DNA from: Pycnopodia helianthoides
Taxonomy: Eukaryota; Echinodermata; Asteroidea; Forcipulatida; Asteriidae
Direction: 5' to 3'
DNA length: 64,000 bases
Assembly (NCBI GenBank): GCA_032158295.1
Contig: CM063247.1
Span: 8,250,675-8,314,674, forward strand
Shown here piece by piece: positions 1-10,480 of the stretch. Position numbers and translations under genes: made by a program. A model generated the notes under the pieces. The model saw nothing but the letters and a program-made list of their open reading frames with translations, did no database searches and was not told the DNA's origin. The first letter of the stretch is position 1. Every line of letters starts with the position of its first letter.

Positions 1-7
1 TCTTGTG

Positions 8-1399
8 AGAACTAGAGGGCGGACTCACCATGCCAGGTACAGTGGACGGGCCTTCCAGGAGAAACGTGTGGCAATTTGTTCGTGGGCATCATTGAAAGTG
101 AAATGCTCTGGCTGTGCAAAACACTGAACATGTTTTATGCTATGTTGTCTGACAAGTCAATTTCCAATCACAGTGATTGTCTGTTTTCTTCATTTACGAT
201 GACCTAAAAAATAGTAGTTTCTCTTGAATACTATCGATTTATTGAGGATAGAATTTTACTGCTTTACAACAATTGTCATATATTCCAATGATCAAACAAC
301 AACAACACAGTAACAGTAAATATATTTCAACATCTTCATAGAACAATTGTGTATTTTAATTACTCAACAATAAAAGAAACATTTTGAAGAGTACATTTCT
401 TTTAGGCAATTTTTAAAATTTTATTCAACGTTCATTAATGTGTTGTTGTAATACATGTACATGTACTTACACAAGGATACTAGGATCTAAAACCAAAGCT
501 TCCCAATATTTTTTGAAAATATGTATGTATGTCAATCTCTGCATACATGTTGCTACACATTCCCAGTGAGCTTGTAAAAAAAGAATTTACAATTTTGAAA
601 GATTTCCCAATAGATTTTGAATGACTGCCAGACATTGTTGACCATGAGCATTATGCAAGCACACATAACTAGTTGGATTTTTCAATTAATCTAACAACGA
701 CAGTTTGTTTGTTCAATGTTTCAAATAAATTCATAAACTCAATAATTTAGCACTAATATTTACCAACATCTGTTACAGTCACATACAAGTTAAGTACACG
801 TAATGAAAAATACATTATGTTCCTAGTCCCCCTCACCTTTCCTAGCCAGTATTTCTAGAAAAATCACCACACATTTTGAACTTGGAAGAGTATTATAATA
901 GACCGCTCAACACAAATTGTGGACATTTTATCTGCAAAGGTAAACCAATTGATTTCAAGGTTTTCTGGTTTTATTTAATATCATGAATAAGTTGTAGGTT
1001 TGACATTGTAAGTGGTATGTAGAAAGCATCAGATCAGTGAGTTGTACGTATAGAGAAACTCATATTATATATATGAAGGACATGTTTTTAGTTGTCAAAG
1101 CGTATGGGATAGTGAGTCGTATGTACATGTATGAGTTATTTAAAAGGTCATACAGATGACCTAGTTGTATGTGATTATCTTGTTTGTGCATGTCGAGATT
1201 ATTAACTCAAATGTATGACTTAGTTTTGCACAAAAAAGGAAACGTACATGGCAGCTCTCTGCTGCTACCCTATGATTCAGCTGGTAATATTTACAACGTT
1301 GTTGTGGCGTTATACTGCAGTCTTGCCCATAAATAAAATGGCCACTGCTATACAATCAGGCCCTGGGCCACCAACCAGCAAGGTCTGCCCTCTAGTTCT
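8..1399. mobile_element. Putative TIR element in the last SUB1 intron
   Basis: The 13-base segment AGAACTAGAGGGC at 8-20 recurs in exact reverse complement at 1387-1399, followed by looser matching inward. The 1.37 kb between the arms is AT-rich, has no long frame and contains no recognisable transposase, so this would be a non-autonomous element. The interval lies in the last intron of SUB1. The left target-site duplication cannot be judged because the window starts 7 bases before the arm. Alternative: two independent copies of a short repeat in opposite orientation. Confidence 0.45.
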
Positions 1400-1582
1400 T
1401 ATGTACTAAACTATGTCACTATCCTTACAGCACCCATGTGGTTTAGTGTTTTGTTTCACCGTATATTTGCAGCTTTAGAACCTTCTGAAAAACTTGTTAA
1501 AGTTGTTCATTGTTTTTTGTCAATTTTTGTTAAATTTGTTGTCAAGTGTCTCTTTTTTTTGTTTATTTCATTTTGTTCATAG

Positions 1583-1665
1583 GCATCAGCCTAACAGTAG
1601 AACAATGGGAAAAACTGAAAGATGCGGTTGAGGATGTCAACGACAGTGTCAGAGAACTCAGCTAG
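1583..1665 (+). CDS. SUB1: Terminal coding exon of SUB1 (PC4, activated RNA polymerase II coactivator p15)
   Basis: SUB1/PC4 is a small nuclear single-stranded-DNA-binding protein that links activators to the general RNA polymerase II machinery and acts in DNA repair. Here a pyrimidine-rich tract ends in TTCATAG at 1582, and the exon reads GISLTVEQWEKLKDAVEDV followed by NDSVRELS and a TAG stop (1663-1665). This matches the C-terminal end of animal PC4, in which a GISL..EQW block begins the final helix that closes the dimeric ssDNA-binding fold. The first glycine codon is split by the intron (one base upstream, GC in this exon). Upstream exons with the core beta-sheet lie outside the window. 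The recognition rests on the residue pattern; no alignment was run. Confidence 0.9.
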
Positions 1666-3430
1666 TTGCTTAGATTGTCAAAGTACTGTGAAGCGGTACT
1701 ATGGATAATAACTGAATCCTCACACACCTAGTCATTTTCACACTTAGTACAACAAGAGCAGATTTCCAGGAAATCCTGGGAAATGTAAAAACTCCCGACG
1801 AAGCCCATTGTTCGTTTCACAGTTGCTGCAGTTTTTCCTGGAGCAATGAAGACTAATGGGTATGTGCCTGGGGGTTGTCTTACTCAACCTTGCTCCCAAG
1901 TATGGGGTCGCTGTTTCCAAGGAGATTGCTATATAGCAGTTTGTAATCCAAGTGTTAAAAAGACATCATAATATCCCTAGAAATGTTTCTAGTGTGCAAA
2001 GTGCTGTTGATTAAGTGGGAACATCATGGCCTTGTAAAAAAAACTACGTTAAGTTTCTTGAGGACAAGCTTGTACAAATGCAATATCTTTTATATTGAGA
2101 TACCCTTTTTGTTTTACTTTAATCTCTATGTAGCTTAAAATTGATGTAAAATGAAGGTTAGATTTAATGTGACTTCTTCATTAGAGCTGCTTTCCTTGAC
2201 TTTCAAAAACTCAATCTAGTGGGGATTTGTAAGCTATGTATTTGATCATGGGAAAATATGGGAAATGTAAGCATTATATGTAATTAATTTCAGTTTCTAT
2301 CGATGATGATTTTCTGAAACATCCCATTCATGTAAGAATTAAAGCTTTAATACAGTATGGAAGTGAAGAACTGAGTAGGATATAACTGGTAACAACCAAG
2401 TGAATAAAGGTGTTGGTTCTGAGAAGAAATGGAGACGAGTCTAGTTTTGAACAGTTGGCTTTGCTCGACTTAAGGACAAATGTTGGACCTTTTCTGATGC
2501 CAGTTGGCTTAAATCAAGTCGAGGCGTAATTGTTGCATGTTGTGTTTCATGCATTCCATAACATAGAGACTTGATGATAGGTTTAATACCTTTTCGCTTC
2601 AGCCGTGTGCCCTTCTCGCCTACCCTCAACAATATCACTGCATTTCTGTTTGTAAATCCGAAAAAAATTACAACTGTGTGTCTGGAGTTTTTTAAAATTT
2701 TATATCTGACCTCAAAACAAGTCTAGTGACGTTTATTGACTTTGAGTTATGATTTGAAATACACCCTTAAAGACAATTGAGGTAAATCTTCTCGTATATG
2801 CCTCAGTGCTTGTTCAGTTAAATGTAAGTTAAACTGTGCAAGGAAGTCTTTTGTCAGTATGAATCTGGTCTTGTAAAATTATTTCTGGTCCAGTAAACAT
2901 TTTGAGATACAAGTCCTGTGGTCTCCAATTCCCCCAAATTCGAGCCCTGACACCGCGTGTGTAAAAATCGTCATTTTTGGGGGCATGTAACTGTCAAGGG
3001 CAAGTCCAAGAATTCTCCCAGTTAATTTTTAACCCTCTGAAAAGTAATACAGAAACTTAATGATTTCAGTGATTTTTCTTCTAATATCGGGCAACTGCGA
3101 GGAGAATAAAAATCAGAATTTTTATTGATATTAGTTGTGGAGATGAGTATGTTATTAAAGAAATCATGGTGCTTTACGTGTGAGTCCACACAAGGGGACT
3201 TTTTCTTGAATTTGCCTTAAAATAACAGTTCCGTGTCGGTCGTCTTTGTTTTGCCCAGTCTGATGTCCATTGAAGAGAGTGGATCTCTAGGCTTGCATTA
3301 GGAATGCATCTAGTGGAACGTAAAGGAAAGGACAGCAAAAAGTTGACTAATTACCATTTTCAATAAACACACCGTATAATTGTACTCTGATGCCATTTTA
3401 TAAATAAAATAAAAACGTTTAAAAATGTTG
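1666..3430 (+). other. SUB1: Predicted SUB1 3' UTR and polyadenylation region
   Basis: No open frame of note follows the SUB1 stop on the + strand. AATAAA signals occur at 2402-2407, at 3362-3367 and as an overlapping pair at 3403-3413. The last pair makes a transcript end around 3425-3435 plausible, giving a 3' UTR near 1.75 kb; the 2402 signal would give a shorter form. Transcript evidence would be needed to choose. Confidence 0.5.
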
Positions 3431-3435
3431 TCCCG

Positions 3436-5632
3436 TCAGTTATTTTGTTTTATTTTACAATATACTTATTCCGATTGCGGCAATCGAAACAACTCATAGC
3501 GGCAATGAAGTGTGAAAGGTGGTGGATTAACTATACTGCGTGTAGTTAGCATGACCGGCGAATCACAAGATTTGCGCTCCGTGGTTTTTCCACGAGTCTT
3601 GAACACCCGAAATGCATGGCGCATGTACGGCGTCAAATACGCGTGGTGTTTTGACGAACCTCTGTAATTGTTTTGTGTACAATGCTCTGCAGGCATGTCT
3701 CGCTTTACGAAACGACGAGTAGGTTTAGGAATTGAATCAATAACTCATCAAGTGCACGATTGGAGAACTCGGCTTTATTTTGGTATAGTAAAGACAGGAA
3801 CATGATTGTGGGTTCATAGCAATGTGTAGTGTACAAACAGTCCCCTATAGTATATGCACATTTCACAATCTTGTTGATATCCTGGAATCGATGAGCGAAA
3901 AGTAATTGTGCAACAATGATTGATTCTTAAGAGATTGATGGAATTGCATTGTTATTGGAACTGTCATTCTGAAGTACTCAAAAACAAGACCTCCGGCAAG
4001 TTTAGTGGAGAAACTGATTTGATGTTAGGAGGCCATACTTTTTAACTTGAACGAGCGACATCTTCAAGACGATTCATCTTGAGATGGTGCCGTATACTCT
4101 TGCCCAACACCTGACGCATGTGACCTACCATTAAGACATCAGAAGAAGAACTTACTCACATGCCTGTCAAAACATCAATGTTGAAGTCTACATTTATTAA
4201 ATGGAAATATATCTTCAAGCCCTCTCCATCCTCCGATCGTGCGAAGGTGTGTTTATGGGAGTACTTTTGATCACAGCTAAACAACGCTCAAGGGTCTTTT
4301 TCAAAGTTGACCTTGATAATCGCTTGTTGTTTGTCGGGTGTAACGCCCAGAAGTTAATTGTCCGTATTTGAAGTATTTGTCTTTTACACAAAGGTGGCGT
4401 TTGTAGCCTCCTGTAATTATCCACTATGTACTAGGCCGACTTTCAATCACATTAAAATCCAGCATGGACACAGACGGATGGTTACAGTGACACAAAAACA
4501 CGACCCAGGCAAAATAGAGAATGTCATTTTGCAAACTGCATCCAGTGAATCGTCACAAACAATTCACTACAATTGGCACAACCTTGTACATGTATGTGAG
4601 TAACTCGTTTGTGTTGTACAAAATTAAACGAACAGGTATATTTTGGTGTCTTTGCAATAATACAACCATTATTTTACAAGTATTCGTCATTTATTGACAA
4701 TATTGATGAATGGTTTATGTCTATAGCCTGTAATAGTCCTGTAGAAAGTGTCTGCTTGGTGTTTTCAAAGAAAGTTGTTTTGATATACGTCGCATGTTTT
4801 ACACACTAAAAAAATCAAACTTCTTTCCATGGTAAAAGTATATAATGGTTAATTTGGCAACGAGTTATTACTTTTGTTAAGTGTCTCACTTTCTCCGTCT
4901 GTGGCTAATGGTGTGCTGAAGGTTGAAGGCTATAGCTGAATGAGACATAATTAGGTTTTAAGAGCCATCGTTGACATCAATAGTATATTGTGCGCGACAC
5001 TGGCTGTTTACTGGTGCACGACATAATCTAAAAGAAGATGAATTGCATGAATTAATAACGCCCAATTTCGTTTCACCATTTGAACATTAAATGATCGCCA
5101 GTACAGACACAATCATGTAAGTCGGACTGTAGGCAGCCTCGGTTTATTCAGTTTTTGTCGCCTAGAAATATTCTTGCTTGGTAGATTTCTACCATTCATT
5201 TGCACTTCTCGTAAATTATAAATGACTATTTTGTGTTGGATCACATCACTTTAAGTATACTTTGTCTACTTGCCTTGTGCTTTGATTAGAAAAGTAGAAG
5301 TCGTCGGCGCAGGACTATAAATAAGGTCATTCATGCAGTTTGCATGGATTTCATTAAATTGGTTTTGCAAACGGCGTTTTTTGATCAAGGGTGGTCTCCA
5401 AAATAATTGCTTGGTAAAAAGAAACAAGCACTTTCTGAGAAAACATATAATTGTGGTTTTTGTTTTTTTTGGTTAAAAAACAAAATATGCACTCTTAATT
5501 TTAAATCTCTTTTGATCATTACGGAAATGAAATTTCACTTGGCGACCTTATAGTACTGCAAAATGTTAGTCTGCTTCCACTATGTTTGACATACCTTATA
5601 TCAAAGTGATTTGAAATGTTTGTTGTGTATTT
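3436..5632. other. Intergenic stretch, nothing recognised
   Basis: AT-rich sequence with only short frames that lack coding character. No tandem array, inverted-repeat element or RNA gene could be seen. Confidence 0.5.
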
Positions 5633-5995
5633 ATTGGTTGGTTGGAGCCTCGTTTGACGTTTCATGATCATGGTAGTTTGAAAAACACTCTATAAAATAG
5701 GCAGACCTGTTGATTGGAGCCTCGTTTTGATGTTTCATGATCATGTGGTAGTTTGAAACACAGTATATGAAATAAGCAGACCTGTTGATTGGAGCCTCGT
5801 TCTGATGTTTCATGATCATGTTGAAACACGGTATATGAAACAGGCAGACCTGTTGATTGGAGCCTCGTTCTGATGTTTCATGATCATGTGGTAGTTTGAA
5901 ACACAGTATATGAAACAAGCAGACCTGTTGATTGGAGCCTCGTTCTGATGTTTCATGATCATGTGGTAGTTTGAAACACGGTATATGAAACAGGC
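5633..5995. repeat. 75-bp minisatellite, about five units
   Basis: Units begin near 5637, 5700, 5778, 5845 and 5920 and carry the blocks GATTGGAGCCTCGTT, TTTCATGATCATG and GTATATGAAACA. Unit lengths vary (about 63-78) through small deletions; the third lacks the GTGGTAGTT block. Because 75 is a multiple of 3, the array yields repetitive open frames on the minus strand. These look like a by-product of periodicity, not a gene. Confidence 0.8.
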
Positions 5996-6491
5996 AGACC
6001 TGGCTGTTCCAACCCGTCCACCTTCCCAGAGGGAGTGCCGCTGTGTGTCGATCCCCACCCGAGGATGATCGAGTCCAATTTTTGGTTGAAGTTGCTGAAT
6101 AAATATATTTAAAAAGCATTACTCATTGAACACTGCATTTTTCTTTTATTTATCCACCAAGACGTCCATAAACCATGGTGTTTCATGATGTTTCATGATC
6201 ATGTGGTAGTTTGAAACACAGTATATGAAACAAGCAGACCTGTTGATTGGAGCCTCGTTCTGATGTTTCATGATCATGTGGTAGTTTGAAACACGGTATA
6301 TGAAACAGGCAGACCTGGCTGTTCCAACCCGTCCACCTTCCCAGAGGGAGTGCCGCTGTGTGTCGATCCCCACCCGAGGATGATCGAGTCCAATTTTTGG
6401 TTGAAGTTGCTGAATAAATATATTTAAAAAGCATTACTCATTGAACACTGCATTTTTCTTTTATTTTATCCACCAAGACGTCCATAAACCA
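5876..6491. repeat. Tandem segmental duplication of about 305 bp
   Basis: A block containing the last minisatellite units, a GC-richer stretch (CCAACCCGTCCACC onward), TGAATAAATATATTT and CCACCAAGACGTCC occurs at about 5876-6175 and again at about 6190-6491 with very few differences. The high identity points to a recent event. The function of the GC-richer part is not recognised. Confidence 0.8.
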
Positions 6492-7250
6492 TTAACCGTG
6501 TACCTCACTCAGCTCAGTGGCCCTTGTAGTTGTGCGGCTGAACATAACAGTTCGACTAAAACTAAATAATGAATTGGTCTGCATAAGCTCTCGAACTTAC
6601 GCCGCTCTCAGATCACAGAACTTCGCCGTCTCTCTTGGGGCTGCCTTGGCAGTAAGTCTTCGTTTACGAAGTCATGGGAATGTTTTTGCCCGACGTTCCC
6701 TTTAATCAGTAGTTGCCATTCATCGAGATTCACCACTGAAACTTTTTAGGGAATGATAAATTGAGTTAAATGTTTATACAAAAAAATCATCTTAGAAGTT
6801 GTTGTATGCTAGTATTTCGAAGACATTTGAAAAAGGCCGATATTATGTTGTTTAGGGAATGGACTGCACCGGGATACCCATTGTGTTTAGTTATAAATGT
6901 TTATGTATGACTACGAGTGTCATTAATTCACACTTTTACTTCTATTTTTATAAATGTACGTTTACTTACGATTTTGTTTTTGCCCCACAAACGAGGCTAA
7001 AAGCCACTCTTGGTAAGGGGCTACAAAAGTAAACAGTTGAGGGGAAAAATAGAAACGGGAAGGTAGGAATTGATATTCCTGATCGTAGAATCGAGGGAAA
7101 CATGCACCAGGCATTGAATCCCAAAGAGACGCAGTACGAGGAATAAAGCTGTTAGACTGGCTCTGTGCTCTACATATCAGCAAAGCGAGAGTGTTTGAGT
7201 GGGAGGCCCGGTCTTATGCTCAAACGTCATGTTATAGGAGGAACCATGCA
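6492..7250. other. Stretch without recognised features
   Basis: Short frames only. A moderately GC-rich part at 6500-6705 contains an open + frame of about 60 codons, but it has no supporting motif and no clear splice context. Confidence 0.4.
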
Positions 7251-7448
7251 GGGCCCAATTTCATAGAGCTGCTTTAAGCAGAAAATATTGCTTCAAAACA
7301 TTCTGCTAAGCAACAATAAGCAGGATACCAGTAACAGATGCTACATGTGAAATGGTACTTTATTTGATAACCTTTTTTTTCCGGTGAGCATAATTTTGTT
7401 GTGCTTATTTCGTTTTTGTGCTGAAGCAGCTCTATGACATTTGGCCCA
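7251..7448. mobile_element. MITE with GGGCCCAATTTCATAGAGC ends (copy 1)
   Basis: The left end reads GGGCCCAATTTCATAGAGCT and the right end is its approximate reverse complement (AGCTCTATGACATTTGGCCC). The interior has CTAAGCA/TGCTTA-type inverted blocks. A longer copy of the same family lies at 50089-50522, which confirms both ends. No coding capacity. Confidence 0.75.
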
Positions 7449-8166
7449 GGTTGTACACACAATGGTGGCACATTTACCATGTGGAAAAGACTGAAGCTGG
7501 CTGCAGACCTAATATACGGTGAGGAAAAGATTGTAACGTCGATGCCAACCCTTCGCATTAAAGCAACGAGATTAACAATACGTTTGAAACCCAAGTACTG
7601 ACCGAAACGAGGAGCCAATTTATTAGTATAAGTCGGCAACACTGTCTTCATTTAATGTCCCTTTTCCAAAAGTCAAATTTGTTCTTGTTTCCGTACAGGT
7701 GTGTTGTGTCGCGGTTTGGGGGGGGGGTATTTTTCGGTAAGCGTTAAGTGTTGGGTACTATTACAAGTAAGGGAGGTAAAGGCCAATGTAAGTTCCTTCA
7801 GTGTAGGTTTGACTTCCATTAACCATGCAAAGACTTCGTGATAGCACTTTGGCAGAGTTGCTTTCATCTTGAAGTCAATTAATGTTTGACTAGTATAGAA
7901 GGATGTACGTCAAAGGAAAAAAAACCCAAAAGATGCAAGGAATTGGTTGTGACTCAGTCGAGTGCTTGCTCGTTCAAAATAAAGGCTTTGTAGTTACTTA
8001 TCCCCCTCAAATGAATGGATTTATGAATTGGATTATTAAATAAACTAGCCGTGCATTTCATCAATTATCTGTTATCAGTGGATACTTGCTACGTGTCGGA
8101 GTTCATTTGTACAACTTTCATGTCAGGTGATTGACAGTTTCGGCTCACGAGCCAACTTTTTTGTGG

Positions 8167-8293
8167 TTGCGCCGGCCAGCGATTTTTTTCTGCAGCACAC
8201 ATCGGCTATGGAGTCAACTGTTAAGGGATAGGACAGACTATTGACTGCAAAGCCGACGTGTGCTGCATTAAAAAAAAATGCCGCCGGCCACAT
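8167..8293. mobile_element. Short foldback MITE with CCGGC ends
   Basis: The arm with GCCGGC, a T-run, TGCAGCACACATCGGCT and GTCAA is matched in reverse complement by TTGACT, AGCCGACGTGTGCTGCA, an A-run and GCCGGC. The arms are about 50 bases and the loop about 30 bases, so nearly the whole element can fold into one hairpin. Confidence 0.7.
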
Positions 8294-8459
8294 GTGTAGG
8301 CCTCCGCTGTGGTCGTCAGTTACTCACCAACAAGTATGGTCGTACGCGGAAAGTATGCTTCTAGGTTTCAATTGGGGTTCCTGTGGACTTAAAAAGTCCT
8401 AACATTGAAAATGTCTTTAGCCGCATAATATACACTGCATGGAAGTCCCGAATGAATTG

Positions 8460-8608
8460 GGTATCACTGACCGCCATCTTTGATGTAAAACGATGGTAAA
8501 GTGCACGCGTGTACGCGCTACGCACGACTCTCAGCCAATGAAAGCTCTTCACGCGTGCACAATTCATCAAAGATGGTGGTCAATGACGCGTATTGCAATC
8601 CATCTATT
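8460..8608 (-). mobile_element. ACGCGT-rich palindromic MITE (copy 1)
   Basis: Paired CATCTTTGATG / CATCAAAGATGG arms enclose a CACGCGTG-rich centre. The right end TGACGCGTATTGCAATCC matches the complete copy at 13265-13427. The interior is inverted relative to that copy, and the left outer arm is eroded. It abuts the 3' end of the LINE remnant. Confidence 0.75.
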
Positions 8609-8821
8609 GGGTATCTTTGTAACTCGGTTTCCGCTCTTCCGATGGCCCGTCTTCGTTTTTCCTCTTGCCGTAGTGCTTGGTCAACGTGATCTCTGTCTTT
8701 GTCAGTAATTTCCTCCCCGATCCACGAAGGTCCCTTGGAGCATGATGCAACGGTCTCCTGGGTGTTGGCATCAATGCTTTAGACGTTTTTGGAGGCTCGC
8801 CTTCAGGTGTTTCCTTTGTCC

Positions 8822-9165
8822 TCTATTATTATTATTAACATTTATTTCATCGTTGTCCTTTCATCTTACACAATTCAAGTACATAGTTTAACATTACATT
8901 TAGTTACATAATGACATTATTTATGGTAAAGTATGCTAATATCAATATTTGATTACTAGCATTTATACAGTATGTAATAGCGGTAGGACAACAGTTAGGT
9001 TCAGGTGAAGCCGTGGCTTTTGTTCCTCAACCTATGGACAGCTAGACAAACAAACAAACAGATAACAGCACCAACACTTGTGTGCAGACAATAGACTTGA
9101 TAGACAAACACAACGACGGCTAATGTAAGGTGTGTTGAAAGTTAATATAACCTATAGGCACGTAT
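8822..9165. mobile_element. Unidentified insertion within the LINE remnant
   Basis: LINE C-terminal coding similarity stops at about 9165 and resumes at about 8820. The sequence between begins with (ATT)n and includes an (ACAA)n run near 9044-9060. The attatta run at the left edge could be the tail of a minus-strand SINE, but no box A or box B is clear. Confidence 0.4.
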
Positions 9166-9868
9166 CCTTCGTGGAGTCCGGCATCATCAGGATGTGGCCC
9201 GTCCACTGCGGCTGGTTCTACGAATGTCTTCTGTACTTATGCTGTTAATCGCTTTGTCAAGGACGCTGATTTTGGTGCGTTCCCCACCCCACCCCCTCCC
9301 CCCGTTCAATGCCAGGAATTCGTCGAAGACAACGTTTAGTGGTAACTCTCTCAAGCCTTCAGATGGTGCCTGTATGTGGTCATGTTCTCCAACCCACAGA
9401 GGGATGTCGGTAGGACGACTGCCTTGTAGATGTTGATCTTGGTCTTGGTACCGAAGTGTCGTTCGTCGATGACTCTTTTCTCAACAGGGCAAAGGCACTG
9501 CGAGCAGACTGGAAAAAAAGCTGGTGTATATTAGTCTGCGTCAGTTTCAGGTGTCAAGGAGTTTTATCCGTTGATTCGGATGGAAGTGTAACATCAGGTG
9601 ATGCATCATCCGGAACAGGCTGCTGAAATACGTTGGTCTCCTTGAAATTGAGGTTAAGATCAAGTCTTCCTTCAGCGAATACAGTCAGGATATCAGTAAG
9701 CTTCTCCTTGAGCGTCATTGAGCTCTATGATGAGGGATGTGGTCGCTGTTTTTGTCTTGGACTTGAGCTTGCTGTGGTAGAACAGCTTTGCATTCATGAT
9801 GTCGACCCCAATGGGGAGCTATATAGCTTCAGTGTTAACTGAGGTAAAATTGTAAAAAAATAAAAAGA

Positions 9869-9995
9869 TATTGACAAAATAGGGAGACCGCCAATATAGG
9901 GCTAGATAGCTCAGTTGGTAGAGCGCCGGTACGTTAATCCGGAGGTCGTTGGTTCAAATCCCGCTCTAGTCAATTTTTCTTTGTTCAACCCCCAT
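9869..9995 (+). mobile_element. tRNA-derived SINE (copy 1)
   Basis: Positions 9899-9971 fold like a tRNA: GGCTAGA pairs with TCTAGTC, the D arm is GCTCAGTTGGTAGAGC, and there is a box B-like GGTTCAAATCCC. The anticodon loop would read GTT, but base 33 is C and the T stem has a mismatch, so a functional tRNA is unlikely. A 5' extension (GACCGCCAA) and a 3' tail (TTTCTTTGTTCAACCCCC) are shared with 19969-20097, marking one dispersed family. It is inserted in the LINE remnant. Confidence 0.8.
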
Positions 9996-10480
9996 ACTAA
10001 AATAAAAAGAAGTAAGGATCGGGGAAACATCCCTGTTTGAGACACCGGGCATCCCATCAAAGGTTTCTAATATAGCTGGTGTACGTCAGAACTGTTGCTG
10101 AAATCTTGCCATAGAGCAGCTTTAGGAGGGTGTGAAACTTCTTTGGACAGGCAGCTCTGGGAAGGATCTGCCTCCAACCCTGGAGCTGCTGGTCTGTGAA
10201 TACCATGTCCGTTGTACCGCAGTTCAGGAGGAACCAACTCTACGATGCAGGGAGGATGCCTTCAGAGAGAGTTTAGCAAACGTTGACCATTATTCCGGTC
10301 CATAGAGTACCGTCCAGGTCGCTTCTCGCTGACTTGCCACCGACCTTAACAGAAGCATACAACAAGGTTGATTGTATCCTTGACCCTTTGGTAGACGCCT
10401 TGTGCGATCACCTTTTAAAGTTAGGAATGCTGTTGTACGCCGACAGACAGATGGTCAAGGAAGAGTCAAACTAAATACAA

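Larger units (their letters stand above)
8612..10300 (-). pseudogene. Degraded LINE (non-LTR retrotransposon) reverse transcriptase, interrupted
   Basis: Minus-strand translation in shifting frames gives RT blocks in the expected order. DMVFTDQQLQ and GCPKKFHTLLKLLYGKISA-like text lie at 10210-10100, a KQGCF block at about 10041-10024, KLKSKTKTATTSLIIEL at about 9800-9735, NLNFKETNVFQQPVPDD at about 9660-9605, and KTKINIYKAVVLPTSLCGLE at about 9470-9390. C-terminal RTKISVLDKAINSI follows at about 9290, and GQRKHLKASLQKR with ALRQEEKRRRAIGRAETELQ lies in 8820-8612. The catalytic (Y/F)ADD box expected after IIEL is absent, and many stops and frameshifts occur. A SINE (9869-9995) and another block (8822-9165) interrupt it. 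The family resembles RTE/RTEX-like elements, but the clade is not assigned. Non-functional. Confidence 0.85.

Noticed and set aside
5631..6434. Minus-strand frames of up to 162 codons with repeated CFKLPHDHETSERGSNQ-type peptide
   Set aside because: They follow from a 75-bp tandem repeat whose length is a multiple of three. There is no domain, splice support or unique sequence, and both duplicates give the same frames.
9899..9971. Functional tRNA-Asn gene
   Set aside because: The anticodon loop has C at position 33, stems have mismatches, and the same sequence with shared flanks recurs as a dispersed repeat, so it is a SINE head.
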